Below, in pieces: positions 48,860 through 57,840 of a stretch of DNA of 64,000 nucleotides. Source of the stretch: Nostoc sp. NIES-3756 (GTDB lineage: Bacteria; Cyanobacteriota; Cyanobacteriia; Cyanobacteriales; Nostocaceae). The stretch covers positions 2,824,501 through 2,888,500 of the forward strand of contig NZ_AP017295.1 in assembly GCF_001548375.1 (NCBI RefSeq), written 5' to 3'. The notes under the pieces were generated by a model. That model was given only the letters and a program-made list of their open reading frames with translations, made no database searches and was not told where the DNA came from. A program made the position numbers and the translations under genes. Positions within the stretch are counted from its first letter, which is position 1; every line of letters starts with the position of its first letter.

Positions 48860-49654
48860 ATGACTGCTGCATCTAACCAAATTAAATCGACAGGATGGGA
48901 AAAGAATCAAGAGTATCCCTTAACAGCAGAATCTTTAAGAAAGCTGATTGAACACCGTATTCCTCTCATTCGGATTAAAGACTTTGCCACTCCCGAAGAA
49001 TGTGAAATGTTATATGCTCAATCTCAATCGCTCGTTTTCAATGCTTATGAAGATGTCACTCCAAAAATTGAAAAAGTTGGCATTACAGTATTTGAATACA
49101 ACAGCGTTAGTAAAGCAAATTATTTTCAAGAAGTAGAAAGAGCATCTAAATTAAGAGACTCCATTTTTGCAGCTTCCTTCAACCCCTTGGAGCGCATTAT
49201 AGAGAAATTTAGAGAGTGTGGCGCGAAGGTGCGAATTGCTTCTGAAGCAGAGTACGGTAGCTATTATGCAGGATTGATCAGAAAAATTGAGAATGGTACG
49301 CAAATTCATATTGATTTTGCTCCATTGGAGCAATCTGGATGGGAAGTTTGCACAATTACCACTCAACTTTCCTGGACTTTGTATTTGAAATTGTCTGATA
49401 ACAATCACGGTAAAACCTGCATTTACGATCGCCGTTGGACACCAGAAGATGAGCAATACAAGCTCGATTCTTACGGATACAGTGATACAGTCATTGCCGA
49501 TAAAGATGCGATCGCTTTCCAACCTTATGTAGGCGATGTATTGCTTTTCAATACCAGCAACTTTCACTATGTTGAGCCAATGCACGGACAACGTGTAGCT
49601 TTCACTTCCATGATTGGTTTACTTCCTAATGGTGAAATTATCTTTTGGTCTTAA
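48860..49654 (+). CDS. Fe(II)/2-oxoglutarate dioxygenase A
   Basis: 264 aa with strong ribosome site GGAAGGA. The iron triad is His150, Asp152 (QIHIDFAPLE) and His236 (NFHYVEP), with Arg245 (GQRVAF) to bind 2-oxoglutarate. It is followed by NosE- and NosF-type genes, so it is the best candidate for the leucine 5-hydroxylase (LdoA type) that starts 4-methylproline synthesis in Nostoc. That role is inference from context; a tailoring hydroxylase is the alternative. A diverged paralog of the same length lies at 54059. Confidence 0.85.
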   Translation: MTAASNQIKSTGWEKNQEYPLTAESLRKLIEHRIPLIRIKDFATPEECEMLYAQSQSLVFNAYEDVTPKIEKVGITVFEYNSVSKANYFQEVERASKLRDSIFAASFNPLERIIEKFRECGAKVRIASEAEYGSYYAGLIRKIENGTQIHIDFAPLEQSGWEVCTITTQLSWTLYLKLSDNNHGKTCIYDRRWTPEDEQYKLDSYGYSDTVIADKDAIAFQPYVGDVLLFNTSNFHYVEPMHGQRVAFTSMIGLLPNGEIIFWS

Positions 49655-49664
49655 ACCAAAACTC

Positions 49665-49694
49665 TGTAGAGGCTTTGGATGCAACGTCTCTACA
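49665..49694. repeat. 30-bp palindromic repeat, second member
   Basis: Same 30-bp length and ends as 5197-5226; the right arm CAACGTCTCTACA is identical and the left arm has three changes. It lies between the dioxygenase and the dehydrogenase gene. Confidence 0.75.
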
Positions 49695-49728
49695 TCAACA
49701 GCAATTTGGAAAAAAGAGGTAATGATTC

Positions 49729-50835
49729 ATGCCCTTAGCAGCTGTGATGACTGCACCTAATAAGCCAGTTACAGTGCAACAATTACCAGACCCGATTCTA
49801 GAAAAGGGTGGAATCATTATTGAAACCTTATATAGTGAGGTTTGTGGGACTGATGTACATCTACTCCGGGGACATTTAGAGGGTGTACCATATCCAATTA
49901 TTCCTGGTCACTTTTCAGTCGGTCGTGTGGTGGAAACAGGTGGCCAGGTTACTGATGTCAATGGTAAATTAATTCAGCCTGGAGCGATCGCCACTTTTTT
50001 AGATGTCCACGAAACTTGTTACAACTGCTGGTATTGTCTAGTAGCTAAAGCATCCACACGCTGTCCCCAACGTAAGGTTTATGGTGTCACCTACTCAGCC
50101 AAAGAGGGTTTGCTGGGTGGTTGGTCTGAATTAATTTACCTGAAACCAGGGGTAAAGGTTCTCACTTTACCCGAAGAAGTCTCACCAAAGCAGTTCATAG
50201 CTGGAGGGTGTGCTTTACCCACTGCACTACACGCTATTGATAGAGCGCAGATTCAAATTGGTGATGTTGTTGTGGTACAAGGTTGTGGCCCTGTCGGTTT
50301 GAGTGCAGCAATTCTGGCTTTGCTCTCAGGTGCGGGTAAAGTAATTGTTATTGATAAATTTGAAAGTCGATTAGCAGTTGCTAAATCCTTCGGTGTAGAT
50401 GAAACCCTCTTAATTCAAGCTGATGAGCCACAACAGCATATTGAGCGGATTAAGGAATTAACACAGGGACATGGTGCTGATGTGACTATTGAAGCCACAG
50501 GTGTTCCCATTGCTGTCAAAGAGGGCTTGAATATAACGAGAAATGGTGGTCGTTATGTGATTGTTGGGCATTACACCAATACTGGTGAGATTCTCATAAA
50601 TCCTCACTTAGAAATTAATTTAAAACATATAGATATTCGTGGAACTTGGGGAATTGATTTCAGCCATTTTTATAGAATGATTGAATTACTAAAACGTCAT
50701 AGTAGTTCCAGGAAAAATATTGCTTGGGAAAGTATCATTAGCCGTTCATACACTTTAGAAGAAATTAATCAAGCCCTAGCAGATGTAGAGCAAGGTTCTG
50801 TATTAAAAGCTGTAATTCAGCCTAATTTATCTTGA
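49729..50835 (+). CDS. nosE: Zinc-dependent alcohol dehydrogenase, NosE-like
   Basis: 368 aa medium-chain dehydrogenase: catalytic zinc site EVCGTDVHLLRGH, structural-zinc Cys cluster (YNCWYCLVAKASTRC), Rossmann loop VQGCGPVGLSA and VIDKFESR. With the P5C-reductase-like gene 35 bases downstream it forms the pair known from the nostopeptolide cluster, where NosE oxidises 5-hydroxyleucine to the semialdehyde that cyclises to methyl-pyrroline carboxylate. Good ribosome site (GAGG). Substrate is inferred from this pairing. Confidence 0.85.
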   Translation: MPLAAVMTAPNKPVTVQQLPDPILEKGGIIIETLYSEVCGTDVHLLRGHLEGVPYPIIPGHFSVGRVVETGGQVTDVNGKLIQPGAIATFLDVHETCYNCWYCLVAKASTRCPQRKVYGVTYSAKEGLLGGWSELIYLKPGVKVLTLPEEVSPKQFIAGGCALPTALHAIDRAQIQIGDVVVVQGCGPVGLSAAILALLSGAGKVIVIDKFESRLAVAKSFGVDETLLIQADEPQQHIERIKELTQGHGADVTIEATGVPIAVKEGLNITRNGGRYVIVGHYTNTGEILINPHLEINLKHIDIRGTWGIDFSHFYRMIELLKRHSSSRKNIAWESIISRSYTLEEINQALADVEQGSVLKAVIQPNLS

Positions 50836-50870
50836 GGCTTAAAACATATTAAATAACTTAGGAAGAAGAT

Positions 50871-51692
50871 ATGCTTGAAGATTTACAAATTGCCTTTATC
50901 GGCGGTGGAACGATGGGCGAAATGATAATTAGTAGATTGTTATCAACAAAGATTGTTCAAAAACCTGAACTAATTGTTGTTAGCGATCCACTTTCTCCGC
51001 GATGCCTTCATTTAGAAAAAGAATATGGAGTACGTACTACAACCTCCAACATAGAAGCTATACAAGGCGCATCTATTGTAGTGTTGGCGGTGAAGCCGCA
51101 GGTGTTAGCCTCTGTCATGGCTATGCTCAAAGGTAAAATTTCACCTGATGTTTTAGTAATTAGTATTATCGGTGGAGTAGGTATTACATCGCTGTGCGAA
51201 GGCTTAAATCATTCTGCTGTTGTTCGCACCATGCCAAATATTGCAGTGCAAGTGGGTCATGGGACTACAGTATGGAGTGCATCATCAAGTGTGACTGAGG
51301 TACAGCGATCGCAGACTCAAATCATTTTACAAGCATTAGGTAAAGAGTTTGTTACCCAAAATGAACATTACCTTGATATGTCAACAGCGTTGAGTAGTGC
51401 CGGAACAGGGTTTATATATCTGTATATCGAAGCAATGATTGATGCTGGGGTGCAGATGGGTTTAACTCGCATACAAGCCCAAGAGTTAACACTGCATACG
51501 ATTGCTGGCAGTGTAGAACTTATGTCTCAGACTGATGAACATCCAGCCGTCTTACGCAACAAAGTAACGAGTCCCGGAGGAGTGACTGCTGCTGGTCTTT
51601 ACGAGTTAGAAAAAGGTGGGATGCGAACTGTGATTTCTAATGCAGTGCTTACTGCTTTGAGCCGCACTCAACAACTAGGCAGTATGTTTTAA
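50871..51692 (+). CDS. nosF: Pyrroline-5-carboxylate reductase homolog, NosF-like
   Basis: 273 aa, ProC fold: FIGGGTMGEMIISRLL NAD(P)-binding start, VVLAVKPQVL, VRTMPNIAVQVGHG, STALSSAGTGFIYLYIEAM and RNKVTSPGGVTAAGLYELE near the end. Following NosE it should reduce 4-methyl-pyrroline-5-carboxylate to 4-methylproline for the Pro-like A domain at 29626. The genome should also have a housekeeping proC, so this copy is a specialised paralog. Ribosome site GGAAGAAG. Confidence 0.88.
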   Translation: MLEDLQIAFIGGGTMGEMIISRLLSTKIVQKPELIVVSDPLSPRCLHLEKEYGVRTTTSNIEAIQGASIVVLAVKPQVLASVMAMLKGKISPDVLVISIIGGVGITSLCEGLNHSAVVRTMPNIAVQVGHGTTVWSASSSVTEVQRSQTQIILQALGKEFVTQNEHYLDMSTALSSAGTGFIYLYIEAMIDAGVQMGLTRIQAQELTLHTIAGSVELMSQTDEHPAVLRNKVTSPGGVTAAGLYELEKGGMRTVISNAVLTALSRTQQLGSMF

Positions 51693-51786
51693 AAATTAGT
51701 TGTGAATGGGATTTGTTATTCGGTCATTATTACTAATAATTCAATACTAAAAACTAGTAATTTAATTTTCAATTTTATTCTCAAAT

Positions 51787-53796
51787 ATGACAGCCCAAGT
51801 TCTTCAATCTAAACCTGCAACAAATCCTTTTTCAGACTTTTTCCAATTTTGGGATAATGTAAAAGCGATCGCAGCCCCTTATTGGTATCCAACCAAGCCA
51901 GGGGAAAGAGCATTTTCAGACGTAATTCGTGCATGGGTAATCCTGATTTTACTCTTATTAGTAATAATTTTATATGTAGGTATAAATGCTGGCAACACCT
52001 TTATTCATCGCTACCTAATCGATGTCATTATTCAAGAAAAAGATTACTCTAAATTTACTTCTACTATCTCAATCTATGCTGTTGGCATTGTTTCCATAAC
52101 GCTTTTGCTTGGATTTAATAAATTTCTCAGAAGACAAATTGCTCTTGATTGGTATCAATGGCTTGAAAAGAATATATTAAATAAATATTTGAGAAAACGT
52201 GCTTATTATAAAATCAACTTTAAAGCCGATATCGATAACCCAGATCAACGCTTATCCCAAGAAATTGAACCAATTACAAGTAGTGCTATTAACTTTTCAG
52301 CTACTTTTTTAGAAAAAGCATTGGAAATGATGACTTTTTTAGTAATTATCTGGACAATTTCTCAACAGATAGCTATTGTTATCATTATTTATACAATTAT
52401 TTGCAATTTTATTGGTGGTTACTTAAATCAAGAATTTATTAAAATTAATCAGGCAGAACTCGAATCTAAAGGCGATTATAGTTACGCTCTAACTCATGTG
52501 CGAAATCATGCTGAGTCTATAGCTTTTTATCAAGGCGAACAACAAGAATTAAATATAATTCAACGCCGATTCTTGAACTTAGTCAAAAATATTAAACGCA
52601 AAATTGGCTGGGAGAGAAATCAGGCAATTTTTAACAGAGGATATCGAGGTGCTATCGAACTTGGTATGCTTTTAGTACTCGCACCTTTATACATTAAAGG
52701 TGACATTGATTTTGGACAAGTTGGACAAGCCACTACAGCCAGCTATCAGTTTGCTGCCGCATTAGAAGAATTAATTCGTGAATTGGGTGTTTCTGGGCGA
52801 TTTTCTAGTTACGTTGAGCGTTTATCTGAATTTTCAAATGCGCTACAAGAAGTCAGTAAACAGCCCGAAAATGTCAGCACTATTAAAACAATAGAAGAAA
52901 ACCAATTTGCTTTTGAGAATGTCACTTTACAAACACCCAATTATGAACAAGTAATTGTCGAAAATTTGTCTGTTTCTGTTCAACCTGGAGAAGGGTTATT
53001 AATTGTTGGCCCTAGTGGTAGAGGTAAAAGTTCTTTACTAAGAGCGATCGCGGGTTTGTGGAATGCGGGAACTGGTCGTTTGGTGCGACCTCCCCTAGAA
53101 GAAGTCTTATTCTTACCCCAACGTCCTTATATCATTTTGGGAACTTTGCGCGAACAGTTACTCTACCCCAAAACTAATCATCAGATGACCGACGTAGAAC
53201 TCAAAGCAATTTTGCGACAAGTAAACCTGCAAAATCTGCTAAATCGAGTTGAAGGCTTTGATACTGAAGTTCCTTGGGAAAACATATTATCGCTCGGAGA
53301 ACAACAACGCCTAGCTTTCGCACGCTTATTAGTAACTCATCCAAGATTTACCATATTAGATGAAGCGACAAGTGCCTTGGATTTGAAAAACGAAGGCAGT
53401 TTATATCAACAATTAAAAGAGACGAAAACAACATTTATTAGTGTAGGGCATCGAGAGAGTTTATTTGATTATCATCAATGGGTTTTAGAACTCACAGATG
53501 AGTCTAACTGGCAACTTATGACTATCGAAGATTACCGAAATAAAAAAAATCTAGCCCATAACTCGCCAGAAAATACTCAAATTTCACCTAGTAATGAGTC
53601 TCAAAATAAATTAGATATTTTGAATCAAAAAGATACAAGTGAAGGACTTTCTCATAAAGAAATGAGCGAATTAACAAACTATTCCATTAACACTATTAGA
53701 AGTAAGGGTAGCAAAGGAGATTTCATCACTACTAAAGATGGCTTTACCTATCGATATGATAAAGATTCAAAAGTAATGAAATGGATAAGAGTTTAG
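51787..53796 (+). CDS. ABC exporter (TM-ATPase fusion) with C-terminal extension
   Basis: 669 aa. N-terminal membrane domain of about six helices (SbmA/BacA/ABCD-like, no peptidase domain) to about 340, then the ATPase: Walker A GPSGRGKSS, signature LSLGEQQRLA, Walker B FTILDEAT, and an H-loop in ISVGHRES. Probably exports the peptide product, as NosG is thought to do. Unusual: about 75 extra residues after the ATPase (593-669) have a polar linker, then GLSHKEMSELTNYSINTIRS, which looks like a helix-turn-helix, and a basic end (YRYDKDSKVMKWIRV). Confidence 0.87.
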   Translation: MTAQVLQSKPATNPFSDFFQFWDNVKAIAAPYWYPTKPGERAFSDVIRAWVILILLLLVIILYVGINAGNTFIHRYLIDVIIQEKDYSKFTSTISIYAVGIVSITLLLGFNKFLRRQIALDWYQWLEKNILNKYLRKRAYYKINFKADIDNPDQRLSQEIEPITSSAINFSATFLEKALEMMTFLVIIWTISQQIAIVIIIYTIICNFIGGYLNQEFIKINQAELESKGDYSYALTHVRNHAESIAFYQGEQQELNIIQRRFLNLVKNIKRKIGWERNQAIFNRGYRGAIELGMLLVLAPLYIKGDIDFGQVGQATTASYQFAAALEELIRELGVSGRFSSYVERLSEFSNALQEVSKQPENVSTIKTIEENQFAFENVTLQTPNYEQVIVENLSVSVQPGEGLLIVGPSGRGKSSLLRAIAGLWNAGTGRLVRPPLEEVLFLPQRPYIILGTLREQLLYPKTNHQMTDVELKAILRQVNLQNLLNRVEGFDTEVPWENILSLGEQQRLAFARLLVTHPRFTILDEATSALDLKNEGSLYQQLKETKTTFISVGHRESLFDYHQWVLELTDESNWQLMTIEDYRNKKNLAHNSPENTQISPSNESQNKLDILNQKDTSEGLSHKEMSELTNYSINTIRSKGSKGDFITTKDGFTYRYDKDSKVMKWIRV

Positions 53797-54058
53797 TAAC
53801 TATTACCCATGAGTCTTAAAAATAAATCATCTTTTCCCAAATACTTCAACATTTAATTTATTTCCTTAAGTGATAATCATGCGGTTGAAGAGTCTACGCT
53901 ACTTTTTTCTTTTCAACTGCTATTAATGCAATTTTATTGAATTTATCAATAAAAATTATTGCTTAAAGTGAATAACTCTTTAATATAAAAATTCTATTAA
54001 AGGTTTATATCATTTATTCACAAAACCTTAATTTACAGAACATGAAGGAGAAAAATTC

Positions 54059-54838
54059 ATGCTGAAGACAACACAATGGCGAACATTAAATGATTCCGAA
54101 ATTAATTTTGAAAGTTTTCAGGCTTTACTGAGAAATGAGATACCATCAATTCGGATCTCTAAATTTGCTTCAGTTGAAGAATGTCACAAACTATATTTAG
54201 CAATTGAAAAAGTTGGGTTCGACTTTTATAGAAATGTAGAGCCACCGATAGGAAGGATTGGAATTACGCAGTTTGAATATAGAAATAGGGATAAATCAGG
54301 ATATTTTGATGCAGTTAGAAAAGCTAGTGAAACTTATAATAAAGTAACTTTTTTATCTTTTGATCCGCTAAAACGGTTAGCTACAATTTTGCGCCAAAAT
54401 CTATCCAATAAAGTACAAGCTGCTTACGAAAATGAAGTCTATGGTTATTATTTTGCAGGATTGATCCGTCAGATTAATATTGCCTTGCTACACATAGACT
54501 TTGCAGGGTTAGATGCCCCAGATTGGAGAATAGGCAATATTAACTCACAGTTAGTATGGAATGTATATATAAAAGCACCCAGTCAAGGTGGTATTTGCAA
54601 AGTCTACAACCGCCAGTGGCAACCTGAAGATGAAAAATACAAAATCCCTGGTTCCTATGGTTACGATTCTTCTTTAGTAGCTAACTCAGAAGTAAAGCAT
54701 AATATTCCACTCACGGGAGATTTAGTTATCTTCAACAGTCGTAATTTTCATGAAGTCTTACCAGGCATTGGAGAACGTATAACAATTAGCTCTTTTATTG
54801 GACAAATGCCGGGAGGCGATTTAGTTTTTTGGTCGTAA
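54059..54838 (+). CDS. Fe(II)/2-oxoglutarate dioxygenase B
   Basis: 259 aa, clear paralog of the enzyme at 48860: iron triad His145, Asp147 (LLHIDFAGLD) and His231 (NFHEVLP), Arg240 for 2-oxoglutarate, same ending (FWS). The two share the YGYYFAGLIRQI/YGSYYAGLIRKI block but differ widely elsewhere, so they likely have different substrates. Ribosome site AAGGAG. One may make 5-hydroxyleucine and the other hydroxylate a residue of the peptide. Confidence 0.82.
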   Translation: MLKTTQWRTLNDSEINFESFQALLRNEIPSIRISKFASVEECHKLYLAIEKVGFDFYRNVEPPIGRIGITQFEYRNRDKSGYFDAVRKASETYNKVTFLSFDPLKRLATILRQNLSNKVQAAYENEVYGYYFAGLIRQINIALLHIDFAGLDAPDWRIGNINSQLVWNVYIKAPSQGGICKVYNRQWQPEDEKYKIPGSYGYDSSLVANSEVKHNIPLTGDLVIFNSRNFHEVLPGIGERITISSFIGQMPGGDLVFWS

Positions 54839-55075
54839 AGGCAAAATATAATCTGTAAGGAGTAAAATAGCGATCGCTACTTTTACTCAAAAATGCTTTT
54901 TAATAGAAACTTTTATGATTTAGTTTGATTAATTCAATCTTTTTGATGTACTGTAAACTCTACTGTCTACGCTTAAAACACTCAAATGTTAAAATAAATT
55001 AGGTAGAAATAAACTACCTGATTTATTGTATTTTCTTAAATAATTGTTATTAAAATCAAGTAGAGAGATTTATCT

Positions 55076-55801
55076 ATGTCCACAGTACTTGCTTATCTTG
55101 AAGATACCTATAAATTTACTGATAAGGCTCACGTTGAGTATATTGCTAATGATGAGCGGGGTTATTATTGTGTACTCGATAGGACTGTATTTTATCCTCA
55201 GGGTGGGGGTCAGCCCTCAGATATAGGCTCTATTGAAGCAAAAGGAGTTCAACTTCCTATCACCTTCGTCAGTTTTGTAGATGGAGATGTTCGTCATTAT
55301 GGAGATTTTTCATCTGTATCTTTAGAAAAAGGTGAAGAGGTAACTTTATATGTTGATGAAGCCCGTCGTATACAAAATGCTAAGGCTCATACGGCTGGAC
55401 ATCTTATGTATACTATAGTCGAATCCCTTGATAAAAATTTAATTGCTGTTAAAGGGTATCATTTTCCGGATGGTTCTTATGTAGAGTTTCAAGGAAGTCC
55501 TTCGTTTGAAAATACGGAAACATTTATAGCTGAAGTTAATACAAAAATTAGTGCAGCTTTAAAGGAAGTCAGCAGTATAGAAGCTTCACTGATTACGCCA
55601 GAAGAATTAGCAGCACGTTGGTCTAATATTCCTAGTAATTTACCTCCGGGAAAACCTTTAAGAGTAGTGACAATTGGCAATCTTCATCCTACTCCATGTG
55701 GTGGGACTCATTTAAAATCAATTAATGAACTCAAAAGTGTAGTAGTGATTAAAGTAAAACGTCAAAAAGGCAACCTTAAGATTAGTTATAAATTTGACTA
55801 A
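55076..55801 (+). CDS. alaX: AlaX-type tRNA editing protein
   Basis: 241 aa, the length of AlaX-M. Zinc ligands: His105, His109 (HTAGH) and Cys208, His212 (CGGTH). YPQGGGQPSD at 40-49 is the N-terminal signature. The family hydrolyses Ser- or Gly-tRNA(Ala). Same strand as the cluster, last in line before opposite-strand genes. It may simply be a housekeeping neighbour, or protect translation from an unusual amino acid made by the pathway; the second idea is inference. Confidence 0.88.
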   Translation: MSTVLAYLEDTYKFTDKAHVEYIANDERGYYCVLDRTVFYPQGGGQPSDIGSIEAKGVQLPITFVSFVDGDVRHYGDFSSVSLEKGEEVTLYVDEARRIQNAKAHTAGHLMYTIVESLDKNLIAVKGYHFPDGSYVEFQGSPSFENTETFIAEVNTKISAALKEVSSIEASLITPEELAARWSNIPSNLPPGKPLRVVTIGNLHPTPCGGTHLKSINELKSVVVIKVKRQKGNLKISYKFD

Positions 55802-55842
55802 TTTGATACTTGGGTGAAAGAAGAAGAATTAGAGAAAAATAA

Positions 55843-56535
55843 CTAATAACTTTGCAATCGCCCATCTTCCATGTGAACGATGCGATCGGCTATATCTAAA
55901 ATTCGGGCATCGTGAGTTACTAAAAGTACAGAACAACCCTCTTCTTTGGCAAGACGCTGAATAATATCAACTACATCTCTCCCGGTTTTACTATCTAATG
56001 ATGAGGTGGGTTCATCTGCTAATACTAGTTTAGGTTGGGCAACTAATACACGGGCGATAGCAACTCTTTGTTTTTGTCCGCCGGATAATTTCTCAGGATA
56101 ATAGTCTACGCGATCGCCTAAACCTACAGCGTCTAAAATAGCTACACCCCTTTGTCTATATTCATATTTAGGAATTTCTGGGTGCAGTTTCAAAGACATC
56201 CGCACGTTACCATAAGCAGTCAAGCATTTGAGTAAGTTGTGATGCTGGAAGATAAAGCCGATTTGGTTACGTATTTGTGTTAATTGCGTTTTGTTACAAC
56301 CCTTGAGTTCCTGTTTAAATATTTTTAAGCTTCCTTCTTGTACTGAACGCAAGCCGCCAATTAATGATAATAATGTTGTTTTCCCGCTTCCAGAAGGCCC
56401 TGTGAGAATGACAATTTCACTCGGATAAATTGCTAAATCTATATCTGTTAAGACTGGTTTACGTAGTATTCCTTGTCCAAAAGCATGATTGAGGTTGGTG
56501 ACAGTAACGGTAGATAAGGGAGTAGGGTAATTCAT
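55843..56535 (-). CDS. devA: ABC transporter ATPase, DevA family
   Basis: 230 aa from the ATG at 56535; a TTG eight codons earlier lies inside the upstream gene. Walker A GPSGSGKTTLL, LSGGQKQRVAIARVL signature, Walker B LVLADEPTSSLD. With DevB and DevC it forms the tripartite type that exports heterocyst glycolipids in Anabaena; several paralogous sets exist, and which substrate this one carries is unknown. Starts 2 bases after the stop of the Uma2 gene, so the two are tightly coupled. Confidence 0.88.
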   Translation of the reverse strand: MNYPTPLSTVTVTNLNHAFGQGILRKPVLTDIDLAIYPSEIVILTGPSGSGKTTLLSLIGGLRSVQEGSLKIFKQELKGCNKTQLTQIRNQIGFIFQHHNLLKCLTAYGNVRMSLKLHPEIPKYEYRQRGVAILDAVGLGDRVDYYPEKLSGGQKQRVAIARVLVAQPKLVLADEPTSSLDSKTGRDVVDIIQRLAKEEGCSVLLVTHDARILDIADRIVHMEDGRLQSY

Positions 56536-56537
56536 AA

Positions 56538-57101
56538 TTAAATACCCATTTTTAACCAACTAAAAACTTGATTAACTGTGAGGTTTATTTCTATTTCTGG
56601 TAATACGGGTAAATAATGTTCCCCTTGAATTAATTCTGGTTGTTGCCCTGGTAAAAATGTCAAGATACTTGTGTCTTCAGGGTCAATAAACCATCCTAAA
56701 CGACTACCATATTGCAAACAGTAGAGAATATTGCCAATTACTTTGTTAGGTTTTTGTTCTGGTGAAAGTATCTCAATTGTCCAGTCTGGGGGGAGTTCAA
56801 AGTTATCTGCAACTTGTCCATCTGCTGTAAATTGTATCCTTTCCCAAATAAATACAGCTACATCTGGTACGATTGAGCGATCGCCAAAAGAACAGCGTAG
56901 TTCAGGAAACGCATAAGCTATCTTCGCCTCTTCCGTAACTTGATTTACGGCTGCACAAAGTTTTCCTTGCAAGCGGCTGTGTCTGCCTTTTGGCATTGGT
57001 TTAGGGATGATTTCTCCGTTAATATATTCATTGACTGGTTTAGTTTCTGGGAGCTTGAGAAAGTCTTCTAGAGTCAGAGGTTGAGTTGTCGTAGCACTCA
57101 T
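56538..57101 (-). CDS. Uma2-family (DUF820) putative nuclease
   Basis: 187 aa. Uma2 pattern: FLKLPETKPVNEYINGEII, the PDVAVF strand, and WTIEILSPEQ, which hold the PD-(D/E)XK-like residues. The family is hugely expanded in cyanobacteria and has no settled function. It sits inside the dev operon, between the PD-(D/E)XK gene and devA, in the same direction. Confidence 0.85.
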   Translation of the reverse strand: MSATTTQPLTLEDFLKLPETKPVNEYINGEIIPKPMPKGRHSRLQGKLCAAVNQVTEEAKIAYAFPELRCSFGDRSIVPDVAVFIWERIQFTADGQVADNFELPPDWTIEILSPEQKPNKVIGNILYCLQYGSRLGWFIDPEDTSILTFLPGQQPELIQGEHYLPVLPEIEINLTVNQVFSWLKMGI

Positions 57102-57171
57102 AGCTTCTCAATCTTCAAAATGTTTGTCTTCAGTTTAGCAAACTGAAGTAATGCACAAAGAAAGAAAATCA

Positions 57172-57807
57172 CTATGATTTTGTAATAATTGTGCCTAAAT
57201 GCTTGAGGATTTTTAAAACTCCAGATAAATTGTTGAGATACTGCGATCGCGTTGCAAATAGATCAGAAATACCATACTGTTTACCCAAGGTTTTGACAAA
57301 CAAATAGCTGCTACCGTTGGTGATCATGCCATACAGGGATTGTTCTGGTTTGGGATGAACGGCCATGTAAGCTAATGTTTGAGGAATGGCTAATTCTAAA
57401 TCAAATGTCGTCTTTTTTGATTCAATTAACACAATCCATAATCTATTTTGCAAAACTAAAACATCAATTCTTCCTCGTAAAATCTCTTCATTATCTCCTT
57501 GTGCTGCAATTTCAACGGAAACTTCGGTTTTAAATCGGTAGGGTGATTGATAGAATCCTGCAAGTTCAAGTAATGGCGACAATACAACCCTTTTGACAGT
57601 TTCTTCTAACAGGATGCCATCTGAAATTTGATACAAATAATTTTGTCTGACTTGTTCTAATCTTGCCTGTTCTGCTTCACTTAATGCAGGTAAATCCGCC
57701 ATCCATTCTGTAAAAAATTGGCTATCACCACTTAGTGTTAAGCCCAGTTTCTCCTCAACTTGGCGAAGCGTGGTAATTCCTTCTGTAATGGCTATGCTTG
57801 TGGTCAT
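57172..57807 (-). CDS. PD-(D/E)XK nuclease-like protein
   Basis: 211 aa. A helical N-terminal half is followed by the nuclease-like core GRIDVLVLQNRLWIVLIESK (Asp in GRID, Glu-Ser-Lys as the E-x-K element) and LAIPQTLAYM. Cyanobacterial proteins of this type are often labelled restriction-endonuclease subunit R, but no helicase or methylase partner is here. Located between devC (34 bases upstream) and the Uma2 gene on the same strand. Confidence 0.7.
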   Translation of the reverse strand: MTTSIAITEGITTLRQVEEKLGLTLSGDSQFFTEWMADLPALSEAEQARLEQVRQNYLYQISDGILLEETVKRVVLSPLLELAGFYQSPYRFKTEVSVEIAAQGDNEEILRGRIDVLVLQNRLWIVLIESKKTTFDLELAIPQTLAYMAVHPKPEQSLYGMITNGSSYLFVKTLGKQYGISDLFATRSQYLNNLSGVLKILKHLGTIITKS

Positions 57808-57840
57808 AGTTAAATTGACACTACTGCTCTAGTATTCAAG

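Noticed and set aside
57172..57807. Restriction-modification system
   Set aside because: No methyltransferase, specificity or helicase subunit is nearby; only a nuclease-like core is seen.
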